NCBI RefSeq assembly: GCF_000340885.1
Contig: NC_020291.1
Coordinates: 1,177,001-1,241,000, forward strand
Source of the DNA: Clostridium saccharoperbutylacetonicum N1-4(HMT)
GTDB taxonomy: Bacteria > Bacillota > Clostridia > Clostridiales > Clostridiaceae
Length of the DNA: 64,000 nucleotides
Direction: 5' to 3'
The notes beneath the pieces are model-generated. The model was given only the letters and a program-made list of their open reading frames with translations. It was not told where the DNA came from and did no database searches. Each line of letters begins with the position of its first letter. Position 1 is the first letter of the stretch. Made by a program: the position numbers and the translations under genes. Shown here in pieces: positions 1 to 8,228 of this stretch.

Positions 1-2286
1 AAAGAGGATGAAAAGAGATATGATGAAATAAAAATTGATGAACTTATCAAGGAAAAGGTACAAGAAGGAATACTTTGTGAAGAAAAAATCAGCAGTTTAA
101 AAAATAATATTAGTAAGGATACAGAAAAGAAAGCTAAAATTGAGAAAGAAAATGATGATATTATAGCAAGTGGTAAAGCCTTAAAAGAAACAATTGAGGA
201 AGCTACAAAAGAATTAGAAGAAAAATTAAATCAACATGAATATTTACTTAATAATCCGCCAGGAGAACAAAAAGATTTATTAAATTTAAAACAGGTCATA
301 CTTGAAAATGAACAAAATTGGTCAAATTTTAATAAATTCACTAATGAAATAGCTGCGTCAAAGAAAGAAATAGTAAAATTAAATACTGAAATTGAAAAGA
401 TTCAAATGGAAGAGGCAAAGAATAATCAAGAATTAGAAGAGTTAAAAGCAAAAGAAAAGGAGATTATGACAGAAAATATTGCTCATACTCTTAGAATGGA
501 ACTGAAAGATGGAGAAGCATGCCCAGTATGTGGAGCTATTCATCATATTAAAGAAAACATAAAAGTTTTGTCAGCAACAGATATCAGTTTAATTGAAAAT
601 AAAATTAAAGAAAAAGAAGAGTTTATTAAAGTTGTTAATAATAATATTATCGAAAATCAAACAAAGGTTATTACTTTAAATGAGAAAATTTCTAATAATG
701 AAAGTGAAATAATTAATATTGGAAGTGAATTTAAAGAAAAAACTTTAGAAAAGCTTCAAGAAGAATTTATAAATCTGGAAAAAGCTTTGGAGAATTATAA
801 TAAGGATAAAGAAGGTTTAGATAAAATTATTAATGAACTTAAAAATAATATTAATATTAAGAATGGAGAAATAAATGAACTTAGAGCTGTGGTAAGAACT
901 AATATGAAACAGCTTAAGGAATTAGAGGAAAATATTAAAGTTAATACTCAAGAGTTTAACGAATTAAATAATAATGTGAATTTGTTAAAGTCTGAAACTT
1001 TAATAACGAATTTTATTGAAAAAAATGAAGAAATTAAGGCGGTTGAGAAAGAAAGAGAAAGATTAGCAAAAAAGATTAAGGAAAATAGAGTAGCAATTGA
1101 AAATTTAGAAAATAGAAAAGAAAAATTAAATAATGAGGTTATTTCTATAAAAGAACTATTGGTTAAATATAATGCTGACTTAGCAGCATACGAAAAAAAT
1201 AGAGATGAAAAACTTTTGGCTATAAGAAGTAAAGTCAGTGAAGAAAGTAACTTAGATAACATGCTTAGTGAAGTACAAGAAAATATAAAAAATATAAATG
1301 AAGAATTTTTTAGTGCTCAAAAAAACAAAGATAGAATACAGAAGGAATTTACGGATAATAATGAAAAGCTTATTGATGTAGGCAGCAAATATAAAGAATT
1401 AATCAAGAGAAAGAAAGATGAAGAAGCACAATTGGAAGTTTCAATAGATAGTGAGGGTTTTAAGTCTTTAGAAGAGGTAAAAGCAAATCTGATAGAAAAG
1501 GAAGAAATTAATAAGTATAAAGAAAAAATAGATGATTATAGAGAAAATTTATCAAAGGTAAAGGGAACAATTGAAAGTTTACTTAATAAGATTGATGGTA
1601 AGACGTTGAATGAAGAAGACTATACAAAAGTTAAATTATTAAAAGAACAAAAGGAAATAGAGTTTAGTTCAGTTAATGAAAATAAGATAAAAGTTGACGA
1701 AGAACTAAAAAAAATAAAAATTAAACTTAATGAGCAAAGGGAACTTTTTGAAAAAAAGAATAAGTTGGAACACAAATTAGCTTTACTCGGAGATTTAGAA
1801 AAGTTATTTAAAGGAAAGAAATTTGTTGAATTTGTAGCTATCAATAAGTTGAAATATATTTCAATTGAAGCTTCTAAAAGGTTGAGAGAAATTACCCATG
1901 GAAATTATGGATTAGAAGTAGATGAGAATGGTAAGTTTATGATTAGGGATTATAAGAATGGTGGAGCAGAAAGGGATTCATCTACTTTATCAGGTGGAGA
2001 AACTTTCATAGCATCACTATCTTTAGCACTTGCTTTGTCGGCACAGATCCAATTAAAGGGAACAGCACCATTAGAATTGTTTTTCCTTGATGAAGGCTTT
2101 GGAACTTTGGATGATGAATTGCTTGAAGTTGTTATGGGTTCATTAGAAAGGATTCATAATGAAAAATTAAAGGTTGGAATAATAAGTCATGTAGAAGCTA
2201 TAAAAAATAGAGTACCAATTAAGCTTATGATTACACCGGCAGAATGTGGAATGGGTGGAAGTAAAGTTAGAATTGAAAGAAGTTAG
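1..2286 (+). CDS. sbcC: Exonuclease SbcC, C-terminal part (5' end outside window)
   Basis: The frame is open from base 1 and reads 761 codons to the stop, so the start lies upstream of the window; the first in-window ATG at 406 is internal. SbcC is the SMC/Rad50-like ATPase of the SbcCD nuclease, which opens hairpins and processes double-strand ends. Most of the visible part is charged coiled coil. The zinc-hook CPVC lies at 520-531, followed by the returning coil. The C-terminal ATPase half shows the LSGGE signature (1987-2001), the Walker B stretch LELFFLDEGFG (2071-2103) and the distal HVEAI switch region. SbcD would be expected upstream. A hairpin terminator follows directly. The assignment rests on hook plus ABC motifs. 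Confidence 0.95.
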   Translation, partial: KEDEKRYDEIKIDELIKEKVQEGILCEEKISSLKNNISKDTEKKAKIEKENDDIIASGKALKETIEEATKELEEKLNQHEYLLNNPPGEQKDLLNLKQVILENEQNWSNFNKFTNEIAASKKEIVKLNTEIEKIQMEEAKNNQELEELKAKEKEIMTENIAHTLRMELKDGEACPVCGAIHHIKENIKVLSATDISLIENKIKEKEEFIKVVNNNIIENQTKVITLNEKISNNESEIINIGSEFKEKTLEKLQEEFINLEKALENYNKDKEGLDKIINELKNNINIKNGEINELRAVVRTNMKQLKELEENIKVNTQEFNELNNNVNLLKSETLITNFIEKNEEIKAVEKERERLAKKIKENRVAIENLENRKEKLNNEVISIKELLVKYNADLAAYEKNRDEKLLAIRSKVSEESNLDNMLSEVQENIKNINEEFFSAQKNKDRIQKEFTDNNEKLIDVGSKYKELIKRKKDEEAQLEVSIDSEGFKSLEEVKANLIEKEEINKYKEKIDDYRENLSKVKGTIESLLNKIDGKTLNEEDYTKVKLLKEQKEIEFSSVNENKIKVDEELKKIKIKLNEQRELFEKKNKLEHKLALLGDLEKLFKGKKFVEFVAINKLKYISIEASKRLREITHGNYGLEVDENGKFMIRDYKNGGAERDSSTLSGGETFIASLSLALALSAQIQLKGTAPLELFFLDEGFGTLDDELLEVVMGSLERIHNEKLKVGIISHVEAIKNRVPIKLMITPAECGMGGSKVRIERS

Positions 2287-2292
2287 AAATGG

Positions 2293-2335
2293 AAAATGAG
2301 CATTAGAATATTTGAAAATCTAATGCTCATTTTAT
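2293..2335. terminator. Bidirectional terminator between sbcC and hcp
   Basis: AAAATGAGCATTAG (2293-2306) pairs with CTAATGCTCATTTT (2320-2333) around a 13-base loop. T-rich tails on both strands let it serve the convergent sbcC and hcp genes. Confidence 0.85.
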
Positions 2336-2358
2336 ATGGATTTAAATAAATTTATGTT

Positions 2359-4005
2359 TTAACCTAATATTTGTTTTAAATCTTCATCAGGAGTACTGAT
2401 TGGTTTTATATCAAAATTATCAATTAAGAATTGTAGTACATTTGGTGTTAAGAATGCAGGGAGGCTTGGCCCAAGATACATTCCTTTGACACCTAATGAA
2501 AGTAATGCTAAAAGATCAGCAACAGCTTTTTGTTCATACCAAGAAAGTATTATTGATAAAGGTAAATCATTAACTCCGCAATTAAATGCATCAGCCAAAG
2601 CTAAAGCAATTCTAACTGCTGAGTAGGCATCGTTACATTGTCCAACATCTAGTAAACGAGGAAGTCCAGCAACTTCACCAAATTCTAATTTGTTGAAACG
2701 ATATTTTCCACATGCCAATGTAAGAATAATAGAATCCTTTGGAACTTTTTCAGCAAATTCAGTATAATAATTTCTGCCTGGCTTAGCTCCATCACAACCT
2801 CCGATTAAGAAGAAATGCTTAACCTTTCCATCTTTAACTGCATTTATTATTGTTTCAGCATGGCTTAAGGTTGCTTTGTGGCCAAAACCAACAAGAATTT
2901 CTTTAACTTCTTCGTCCTCTTTGAATCCACCTAATTCTAAAGCCTTATTTATAACTTCTGAAAAATCCTTATGTCCATTTTCATCTTTTTCTATATGTTT
3001 AATTCTATCCCAGCCAACTACACTTGTTGAGAAAAGTCTGTCTTGGTATGAATCTTTTGGTTTCATCAAGCAATTAGTAGTCATTAAAATGCATCCAGGA
3101 ATGTTATCAAATTCTTTTTGTTGATTTTGCCATGCACTTCCAAAATTACCTACTAAGTGCGGATATTTGTTTAATTCAGGATATCCATGAGAAGGTAACA
3201 TTTCACCATGAGTATAAATGTTTATACCTTTACCTTCAGTTTGCTGTAATAACATCTCTAAATCCTTTAAATCGTGTCCGGAAACTATTATAAATGGTCC
3301 TTTCTTTATGTTTACATTAACCTTTGTAGGTGTTGGTGAACTATAAAGACCATTATTAGCAGTGTCCAGAGTTTCCATGATTTTAACGCTCTTTTCTCCA
3401 GTTTCAACTAATAACTTAATTAAATCATCAAGAGTTAAATCGTTATCAGTTAAAGCAGCTAAAGCTTTGAAATAAAAATTATCTACTTCATCACTACTAT
3501 GTTTTATAAATCTTGCTTGATGTGAATATGCTGAAATTCCTTTTAAACCATATTTGATAGTTTCTCTAACTGAACGGATATCAGGATTTAAATTCTCATC
3601 ATACATGATTCCAGCTTTTTTAGCATCTTCAAGCATAGCTTCAGTGGAAGCAGCTAGATCATATAAAGCTTCAGGAGCTTTTATGCCGTCAGTACTTACT
3701 TTTTTTCTTAGAGCTTCTTTAATTTCTTGAGATTTTTTTAGTTTAGTCAAATGAGCAGCAGGGTCAAAATTAACATTAGTTAATGTCATAAATAATGAAT
3801 CCTCGACAAAAGAAACTATTGTTTTATCAATTACTTCACCCTTTTTTATAAGTTCATTAGCGTAAATACTAATTCCCTTTAATTGATAAATTAATAGATC
3901 TTGCATAGCTGCAATTTCAGGCGTTTTTCCACATACTCCTACTTTTGTACATCCTTTACCGCCAGCAGTTTGTTCACATTGAAAACAAAACATTTCTTGA
4001 ACCAT
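2359..4005 (-). CDS. hcp: Hybrid cluster protein / hydroxylamine reductase
   Basis: Hcp reduces NO or hydroxylamine and protects anaerobes from nitrosative stress; it acts in the cytoplasm. The start is set at the ATG at 4005 (548 aa), because GAGGGG lies 9 bases upstream. The longer reading from 4047 adds 14 residues without support. Cys7, Cys10, Cys19 and Cys25 form the CX2CX8CX5C site of the N-terminal cubane cluster, the spacing seen in anaerobe-type (class I) proteins. Downstream motifs that ligate the hybrid Fe-S-O cluster are visible: SGHDL, HGEM, TTNC, GGCDG, LACGKY and GQCND. The length fits class I. It appears monocistronic, between a terminator and its own promoter at about 4052-4081. 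Confidence 0.96.
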   Translation of the reverse strand: MVQEMFCFQCEQTAGGKGCTKVGVCGKTPEIAAMQDLLIYQLKGISIYANELIKKGEVIDKTIVSFVEDSLFMTLTNVNFDPAAHLTKLKKSQEIKEALRKKVSTDGIKAPEALYDLAASTEAMLEDAKKAGIMYDENLNPDIRSVRETIKYGLKGISAYSHQARFIKHSSDEVDNFYFKALAALTDNDLTLDDLIKLLVETGEKSVKIMETLDTANNGLYSSPTPTKVNVNIKKGPFIIVSGHDLKDLEMLLQQTEGKGINIYTHGEMLPSHGYPELNKYPHLVGNFGSAWQNQQKEFDNIPGCILMTTNCLMKPKDSYQDRLFSTSVVGWDRIKHIEKDENGHKDFSEVINKALELGGFKEDEEVKEILVGFGHKATLSHAETIINAVKDGKVKHFFLIGGCDGAKPGRNYYTEFAEKVPKDSIILTLACGKYRFNKLEFGEVAGLPRLLDVGQCNDAYSAVRIALALADAFNCGVNDLPLSIILSWYEQKAVADLLALLSLGVKGMYLGPSLPAFLTPNVLQFLIDNFDIKPISTPDEDLKQILG

Positions 4006-4051
4006 AATATCAATCCCCTCACTTATGATTTTTTTGAATATTCTCACTATT

Positions 4052-4081
4052 ATTTTACACTAAAGATGTTAATAAATACAA
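4052..4081 (-). promoter_or_regulatory. Candidate hcp promoter
   Basis: Read on the minus strand, TTGTAT (4081-4076) and TAAAAT (4057-4052) are separated by 18 bases and sit about 50 bases before the hcp start. No clear Rex, FNR or HcpR operator was recognised here. Confidence 0.45.
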
Positions 4082-4194
4082 TAAGATATCAAAAAAAAGG
4101 AATAATTTTGTATGTTGAGGGAATTTTATAGTATTATTGCTTGAAAAAACTATTAAACATTAAGGTTTTCTAATTAATAATACTTTAATTAAAG

Positions 4195-4938
4195 TTATAA
4201 ACTAAAAAGCTTCTTTATTTCTTCATATTTTTCATGAGTAAGTAAAGCATCTTTTTCTGTATTTTTTAGTTTAACTATATAGGTCCATCTGCCGTAAGGA
4301 TAGATTTTTGTTATTAAAGATAAATTTATGATGTATGATTTGTGACTCCTAAAGAATTGAGAATGATCCAATTTTTCTTCTATTTCTGATAAAGAAATAG
4401 AAGTAGTGAAACTATCACTTTGTGTATATATAACGGTAGAACTATCCTCTCTTTGAATTAAGACTATTTCCTTTGTATCTACAAAGCTTATACCTTCCTT
4501 ATTTTTTATCATAAGCTTATCGAGACCTTTTTCATGTTTTATTATTTTATCTATACCATCTTCATAGTTTGGTTTATTTAATGTTTTAATTCTATCTAAA
4601 GTATGAAGCACTCTTTCTATTTTAAAGGGCTTTACCAAATAATCGAAAGCATATAGCTGGAAAGCATCTGACATATATTCTTGATGAGCCGTTGCAAAGA
4701 TGATTATAGTTTTTGGATCTATATCTGTTAGTATTTTAGCACAATCAATTCCGTTACAACCAGGCATTTCAATATCAAAGAACACCACTTCAGGGCGATG
4801 CTCTTTGAATATTTTTATAGCCTCTTCACCGTTATCTGTATCACCAACAACCTCGAAGCCACTAGATTTATCTAATATTTTTTTTATTATGGTTCTCATT
4901 CCTTGTTCGTCATCAACTATAAGCACTTTTATATTCAT
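4195..4938 (-). CDS. LytTR-family response regulator
   Basis: A 247-aa two-component regulator. The receiver domain (about 1-120) has the acidic pocket Asp9/Asp10, phospho-acceptor Asp55 in FFDIEMPG and Lys103 in LVKPF. The C-terminal LytTR DNA-binding domain (about 140-245) carries the typical RSHKSYIINL segment. AGGAG stands 10 bases before the ATG. It is the last gene of a minus-strand group and follows the 126-aa gene by 18 bases, so it is probably co-transcribed with floA. The likely sensor partner is the histidine kinase at 7109-7957, three genes upstream in the direction of transcription. Family members often control envelope, bacteriocin or quorum genes; the target here is not evident. 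Confidence 0.9.
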   Translation of the reverse strand: MNIKVLIVDDEQGMRTIIKKILDKSSGFEVVGDTDNGEEAIKIFKEHRPEVVFFDIEMPGCNGIDCAKILTDIDPKTIIIFATAHQEYMSDAFQLYAFDYLVKPFKIERVLHTLDRIKTLNKPNYEDGIDKIIKHEKGLDKLMIKNKEGISFVDTKEIVLIQREDSSTVIYTQSDSFTTSISLSEIEEKLDHSQFFRSHKSYIINLSLITKIYPYGRWTYIVKLKNTEKDALLTHEKYEEIKKLFSL

Positions 4939-4956
4939 ATAAAATTCTCCTAATAT

Positions 4957-5337
4957 TTAAAATCTTCGTCTTTGCCTTCTGGTTTTACTTCTTGGTTTAC
5001 CAACTATTTCAGAAAGGATAATAGCTTGTTGAAGCTTAACCGATGTAAGTTCTTGAGTAATAGAATCAATAACACCTTGTGGATTTGAAGAAGCAGATTG
5101 CTGTTTATTATAGCTAGAGTTAGCTTCAGTATAGTCTTTATTATCACCTACTGGAATACTAACATCTGATGCTCCGTTATCATCTTCAGGCCTTAAGGAA
5201 GTGCTAATGGTAAATTCGTTTTTTGGAAGAGTGCCAAAAGGGTATTGAAAATTAACGCGTAGTCCTATTTTATCATTTGTAATAAAAGAATCTTTAAGGG
5301 CAGTTAAGGTACTCTTGAATATTTCATTAGATTTCAT
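4957..5337 (-). CDS. Hypothetical 126-aa protein downstream of floA
   Basis: Not recognised as a named family. The first 60 residues look folded (alternating hydrophobics, a QYPFGTLPKNEF segment). A polar low-complexity middle rich in Ser, Asn and Gln follows, then a helix-like stretch, and the protein ends in a very basic tail (KPRSKTRRQRRRF). There is no signal peptide or membrane segment. A good AGGAGG-like site precedes the ATG. It lies 27 bases after floA and 18 bases before the response regulator gene. By position it resembles the third gene of Bacillus yqeZ-yqfA-yqfB operons, but I see no sequence basis for equating it with YqfB. A cytosolic factor linked to flotillin or to the regulator is inference. 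Confidence 0.7.
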   Translation of the reverse strand: MKSNEIFKSTLTALKDSFITNDKIGLRVNFQYPFGTLPKNEFTISTSLRPEDDNGASDVSIPVGDNKDYTEANSSYNKQQSASSNPQGVIDSITQELTSVKLQQAIILSEIVGKPRSKTRRQRRRF

Positions 5338-5364
5338 CTTTTTAACCTCCTAGGAGAAGAGTTT

Positions 5365-6339
5365 TTATTTCATTTTTTTATTATCATTATTAGAAATCTG
5401 AGTTTTATTGCCAGCGCTGGATATTGAACTTCTCATACTTGTATCTGCAATAACATTTTGCATGTCATAATAATCCATTATTCCAAGCTTTCCTTCTCTA
5501 AGAGCATAAGCCATTGCCTTAGGTACTTCAGATTCAGCTTCTACAACAGCAGCTCTCATTTCATGTTCTTTAGCTACTGCCATTGCTCTTCTTTCTTCAG
5601 CTTTAGCTTGTGCTATATTCTTATCAGCTTCTGCTTGTAAGGTTTGAAGCTGTGCACCTATATTTCTTCCTACATCCACATCAGCAATATCTATAGATAG
5701 AATTTCGAAGGCAGTACCAGCATCTAAGCCTTTACTTAATACAGTTTTTGAAATTGCATCTGGATTTTCTAATACTATTTTATGACTAGTAGAAGATCCC
5801 ACTGTAGTTACTATACCTTCACCAACCCTTGCTAAAATAGTTGCTTCACCAGCACCACCAACTAGTCTTTCAAGGTTAGCTCTAACAGTAACTCTTGCTT
5901 TAACTAATAGTTCAATACCATCTTTTGCAACTGCTGAAACATTTGGAGTTTCAATTACTTTAGGATTAACACTCATTTTAACAGCTTCTAAAACATCTCT
6001 ACCAGCTAAATCAATTGCAGCTGCTTTTTCAAATTGCAAGTCTATATCGGCTCTATGGGCTGCAATTAATGCATTTACAACATTATCAACATTACCACCT
6101 GCTAGATAGTGAGCTTCTAATTGATTAACAGTTAATCCCATGCCAGCTTTTGTAGATTTAATAAGTGGGATTACAATTTTTGAAGGTACAACTCTCCTTA
6201 ACCTCATACCGATTAAGTTAAAGATACTTACTTGGACATTTGCTGCTAAAGACGATATCCATAATCCTATTGGTATAAATGTTATAAATAAAAATACTAA
6301 ACATACGACTGCTATTGCTACAATAATTAAATTAATCAT
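5365..6339 (-). CDS. floA: Flotillin-like protein FloA
   Basis: FloA organises functional membrane microdomains. The 324-aa product has an N-terminal hydrophobic hairpin (about residues 2-27) that inserts into the membrane. An SPFH-type domain follows, containing [20 protein letters not shown]. After it comes an Ala/Glu-rich coiled coil ([20 protein letters not shown]) ending near YYDMQNV, as in Bacillus YqfA/FloA. The length matches the family. AAAGGAGAG lies just before the ATG. The NfeD-like gene is 72 bases upstream, the usual flotillin-NfeD pairing. The setting is unusual, because the pair is followed by a LytTR regulator and preceded by a histidine kinase. Confidence 0.94.
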   Translation of the reverse strand: MINLIIVAIAVVCLVFLFITFIPIGLWISSLAANVQVSIFNLIGMRLRRVVPSKIVIPLIKSTKAGMGLTVNQLEAHYLAGGNVDNVVNALIAAHRADIDLQFEKAAAIDLAGRDVLEAVKMSVNPKVIETPNVSAVAKDGIELLVKARVTVRANLERLVGGAGEATILARVGEGIVTTVGSSTSHKIVLENPDAISKTVLSKGLDAGTAFEILSIDIADVDVGRNIGAQLQTLQAEADKNIAQAKAEERRAMAVAKEHEMRAAVVEAESEVPKAMAYALREGKLGIMDYYDMQNVIADTSMRSSISSAGNKTQISNNDNKKMK

Positions 6340-6411
6340 TAATAATCTCTCCTTTAAATTAATATTTTTTAACTAGTAATTGGTCAATTTTGATTAAAAT
6401 TGACAAGTTAA

Positions 6412-6909
6412 TTAATCTTTAGTTTTTTTCACCAATAGCTTTACACCACTAACTTTAAATATTTCAACCTTAGTGCCAGAAGAAATATACTCTCCATCAG
6501 AAATTACATCAAATTTTACTCCATCTATATCGATCGAACCAGATGGTCTTAAATCAGTAAGTGCAATTCCTTTTTTACCAAGTAAATAGTCTAAATCAGA
6601 AGAGCTAATATATCCATGTTCCTTTCTTTGTACATCTGGTAATATTAACGGTTTGAAAAATTTACCTTTAGTGAAAAAAGTCAGAACTACACCGAGCATA
6701 ATTCCGAGGATGGCTAAGATTCCTAATGTCATAACTAAACCTTCTGCGAAATTTTGAGCTGTTAGTGCGACTGCTAAGATTAAACAAATGGCACCTAGAA
6801 TGCCTGGAATTCCAAAGCCAGGAATGTGCATTTCTAAAAATACAAGACCAAAGCCTATTATTAACAATAATAAGGTTAAAAGCGTTATATCAGGTAAAAA
6901 TGTGCTCAT
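6412..6909 (-). CDS. NfeD-like membrane protein
   Basis: A 165-aa short NfeD protein: several hydrophobic segments (about 8-28, 32-52, 60-82) followed by a C-terminal OB-fold (about 100-160), in which LLGKKGIALTDLRPSG and the later KFDVISDGEYI resemble the NfeD C-terminal consensus. NfeD proteins partner flotillins and are thought to modulate microdomain assembly. It lacks the ClpP-like protease domain of long NfeD proteins. AAAGGTGG precedes the ATG. It is the first gene of the nfeD-floA unit and probably has its own promoter in the 199-base gap after the histidine kinase. Confidence 0.85.
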   Translation of the reverse strand: MSTFLPDITLLTLLLLIIGFGLVFLEMHIPGFGIPGILGAICLILAVALTAQNFAEGLVMTLGILAILGIMLGVVLTFFTKGKFFKPLILPDVQRKEHGYISSSDLDYLLGKKGIALTDLRPSGSIDIDGVKFDVISDGEYISSGTKVEIFKVSGVKLLVKKTKD

Positions 6910-7108
6910 GTTTTTGTACCACCTTTCATTTCAGATTTAGTGTATGATTAACAATAAACTGTTATGCTTCTATATGTTTATATTAACTCTATTAAAAAAG
7001 AATGATAAGATAAATTTTCTGAATTATACACTTTTAATTCTAAAATGTCATTTGATATAGATTAAAGAAGAAATTGAAGAGCATAATTTAAATTAATTTC
7101 AAGATTAA

Positions 7109-7957
7109 TTATTTTTTTGGAATAACTACTTCAAAGGAAGTTCTTTGAATTGTCGATATAACAGAAATTGTACCAGAAAAGTTTTCAATAATTTCTTTAA
7201 CTATAGCGAGTCCCATACCATCTCCTTTGTTACCTTTAGTGGTAAAACCTGCATCATATATTTTATCTATAATATCTTTAGGTATCATATTTCCATTATT
7301 TGAGATGTTAATTCTAATATTTTCTAAGTCTTCTGAAAATTCCACTAGGATGTATTTATTATCAGGCTTTTCTTTTAAAGAAAATATAGCATTGTCTATT
7401 ATATTTCCAATAATTCTACAAAACTCCCAAGGTTCAATATTAAGGTATTGTAAATCACTTTTTATTTCCAGTTCCATGTCTATATTATTTTTTTCAGCCA
7501 CTTGTAATTTTGCTTGGAGTAGTGCATTTACAGCAGGTTTTGAGGTCTTCAAAGCTTTACTAACTCTTATTATGTCTTTATAAACTGGCTCTATATATCT
7601 TCGTGCTTCATCATATTCTTCAAGTTCCATCAATGAATAAATAACTTGAATATGATTTAAATAATCATGTCTTTGAGTTCTTAATGTTTTGTTAAGTGCT
7701 TCAAGATAATTTAATGTATCGATTAAATTATTATTCCCTTTTTTAAACAAAAGATTATAAAATATTATGCCAGTAATTATGCTATTAACACCTATGCTTA
7801 TAGCGATAACATTAAGAATAAAATTACCTTCAATCATATAAGGATTCTTGTATTTGTAATATATAAATAATGTAATAGAAATTATTTGTATTAAATTTAA
7901 GAATATAGATACCAATACTATCTTAGATATGTTATACACTTGTTTTTTTATTGCCAT
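7109..7957 (-). CDS. Membrane sensor histidine kinase (Spo0B/AgrC-type dimerisation domain)
   Basis: A 282-aa kinase with two membrane segments (about 11-33 and 46-70) and almost no extracytoplasmic domain. The phospho-acceptor is His97 in QRHDYLNHIQV, the pattern of kinases that use a Spo0B-like helical hairpin. The GHKL ATPase domain shows the N-box (GNIIDNAIFSL), NNG and the GDGMGLAIV glycine box. A GGGGG-rich site precedes the ATG at 7957. Kinases of this sort commonly pair with LytTR regulators, and one lies at 4195-4938, separated by nfeD, floA and a small gene. With such a short external loop the signal is likely sensed within or at the membrane (inference). Confidence 0.88.
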   Translation of the reverse strand: MAIKKQVYNISKIVLVSIFLNLIQIISITLFIYYKYKNPYMIEGNFILNVIAISIGVNSIITGIIFYNLLFKKGNNNLIDTLNYLEALNKTLRTQRHDYLNHIQVIYSLMELEEYDEARRYIEPVYKDIIRVSKALKTSKPAVNALLQAKLQVAEKNNIDMELEIKSDLQYLNIEPWEFCRIIGNIIDNAIFSLKEKPDNKYILVEFSEDLENIRINISNNGNMIPKDIIDKIYDAGFTTKGNKGDGMGLAIVKEIIENFSGTISVISTIQRTSFEVVIPKK

Positions 7958-8166
7958 GAATTTTCACCCCCTAATATATAAATGAAAAATATATATTAAA
8001 ATATTTTGTTTATATTAACATTGTAACTTATTAAAAAAAGTTTGGATAATTTTTGAAGTAAAAAAAATAAATTTATTTATACACTAGTACTTTTATGAAG
8101 TGTTATAATAAAGTGAACTTAACAAAACATTATGATAAAATTTTATATATTATAACGATAAAAGTA

Positions 8167-8195
8167 TTTTTAAACACCGGTAAATATTGTATACT
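8167..8195 (+). promoter_or_regulatory. Candidate promoter of phosphoglucomutase
   Basis: TATACT at 8190-8195 with a weak -35 TTTTTA at 8167-8172, 17-base spacer, about 30 bases before the start codon. AGAGAGGGG is the ribosome binding site. Confidence 0.4.
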
Positions 8196-8228
8196 ATATA
8201 AGAGAACAAAACAGAGAGGGGATTAAAA

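Noticed and set aside
948..1262. Antisense 104-aa ORF in sbcC
   Set aside because: Shadow of the Glu/Lys-rich coiled coil, which reads as Leu/Phe/Ser-rich sequence on the other strand.
4006..4194. Rex or FNR operator upstream of hcp
   Set aside because: Only fragments such as TGTTAATAAAT were seen; no full TTGTTAA-N4-TTAACAA palindrome.
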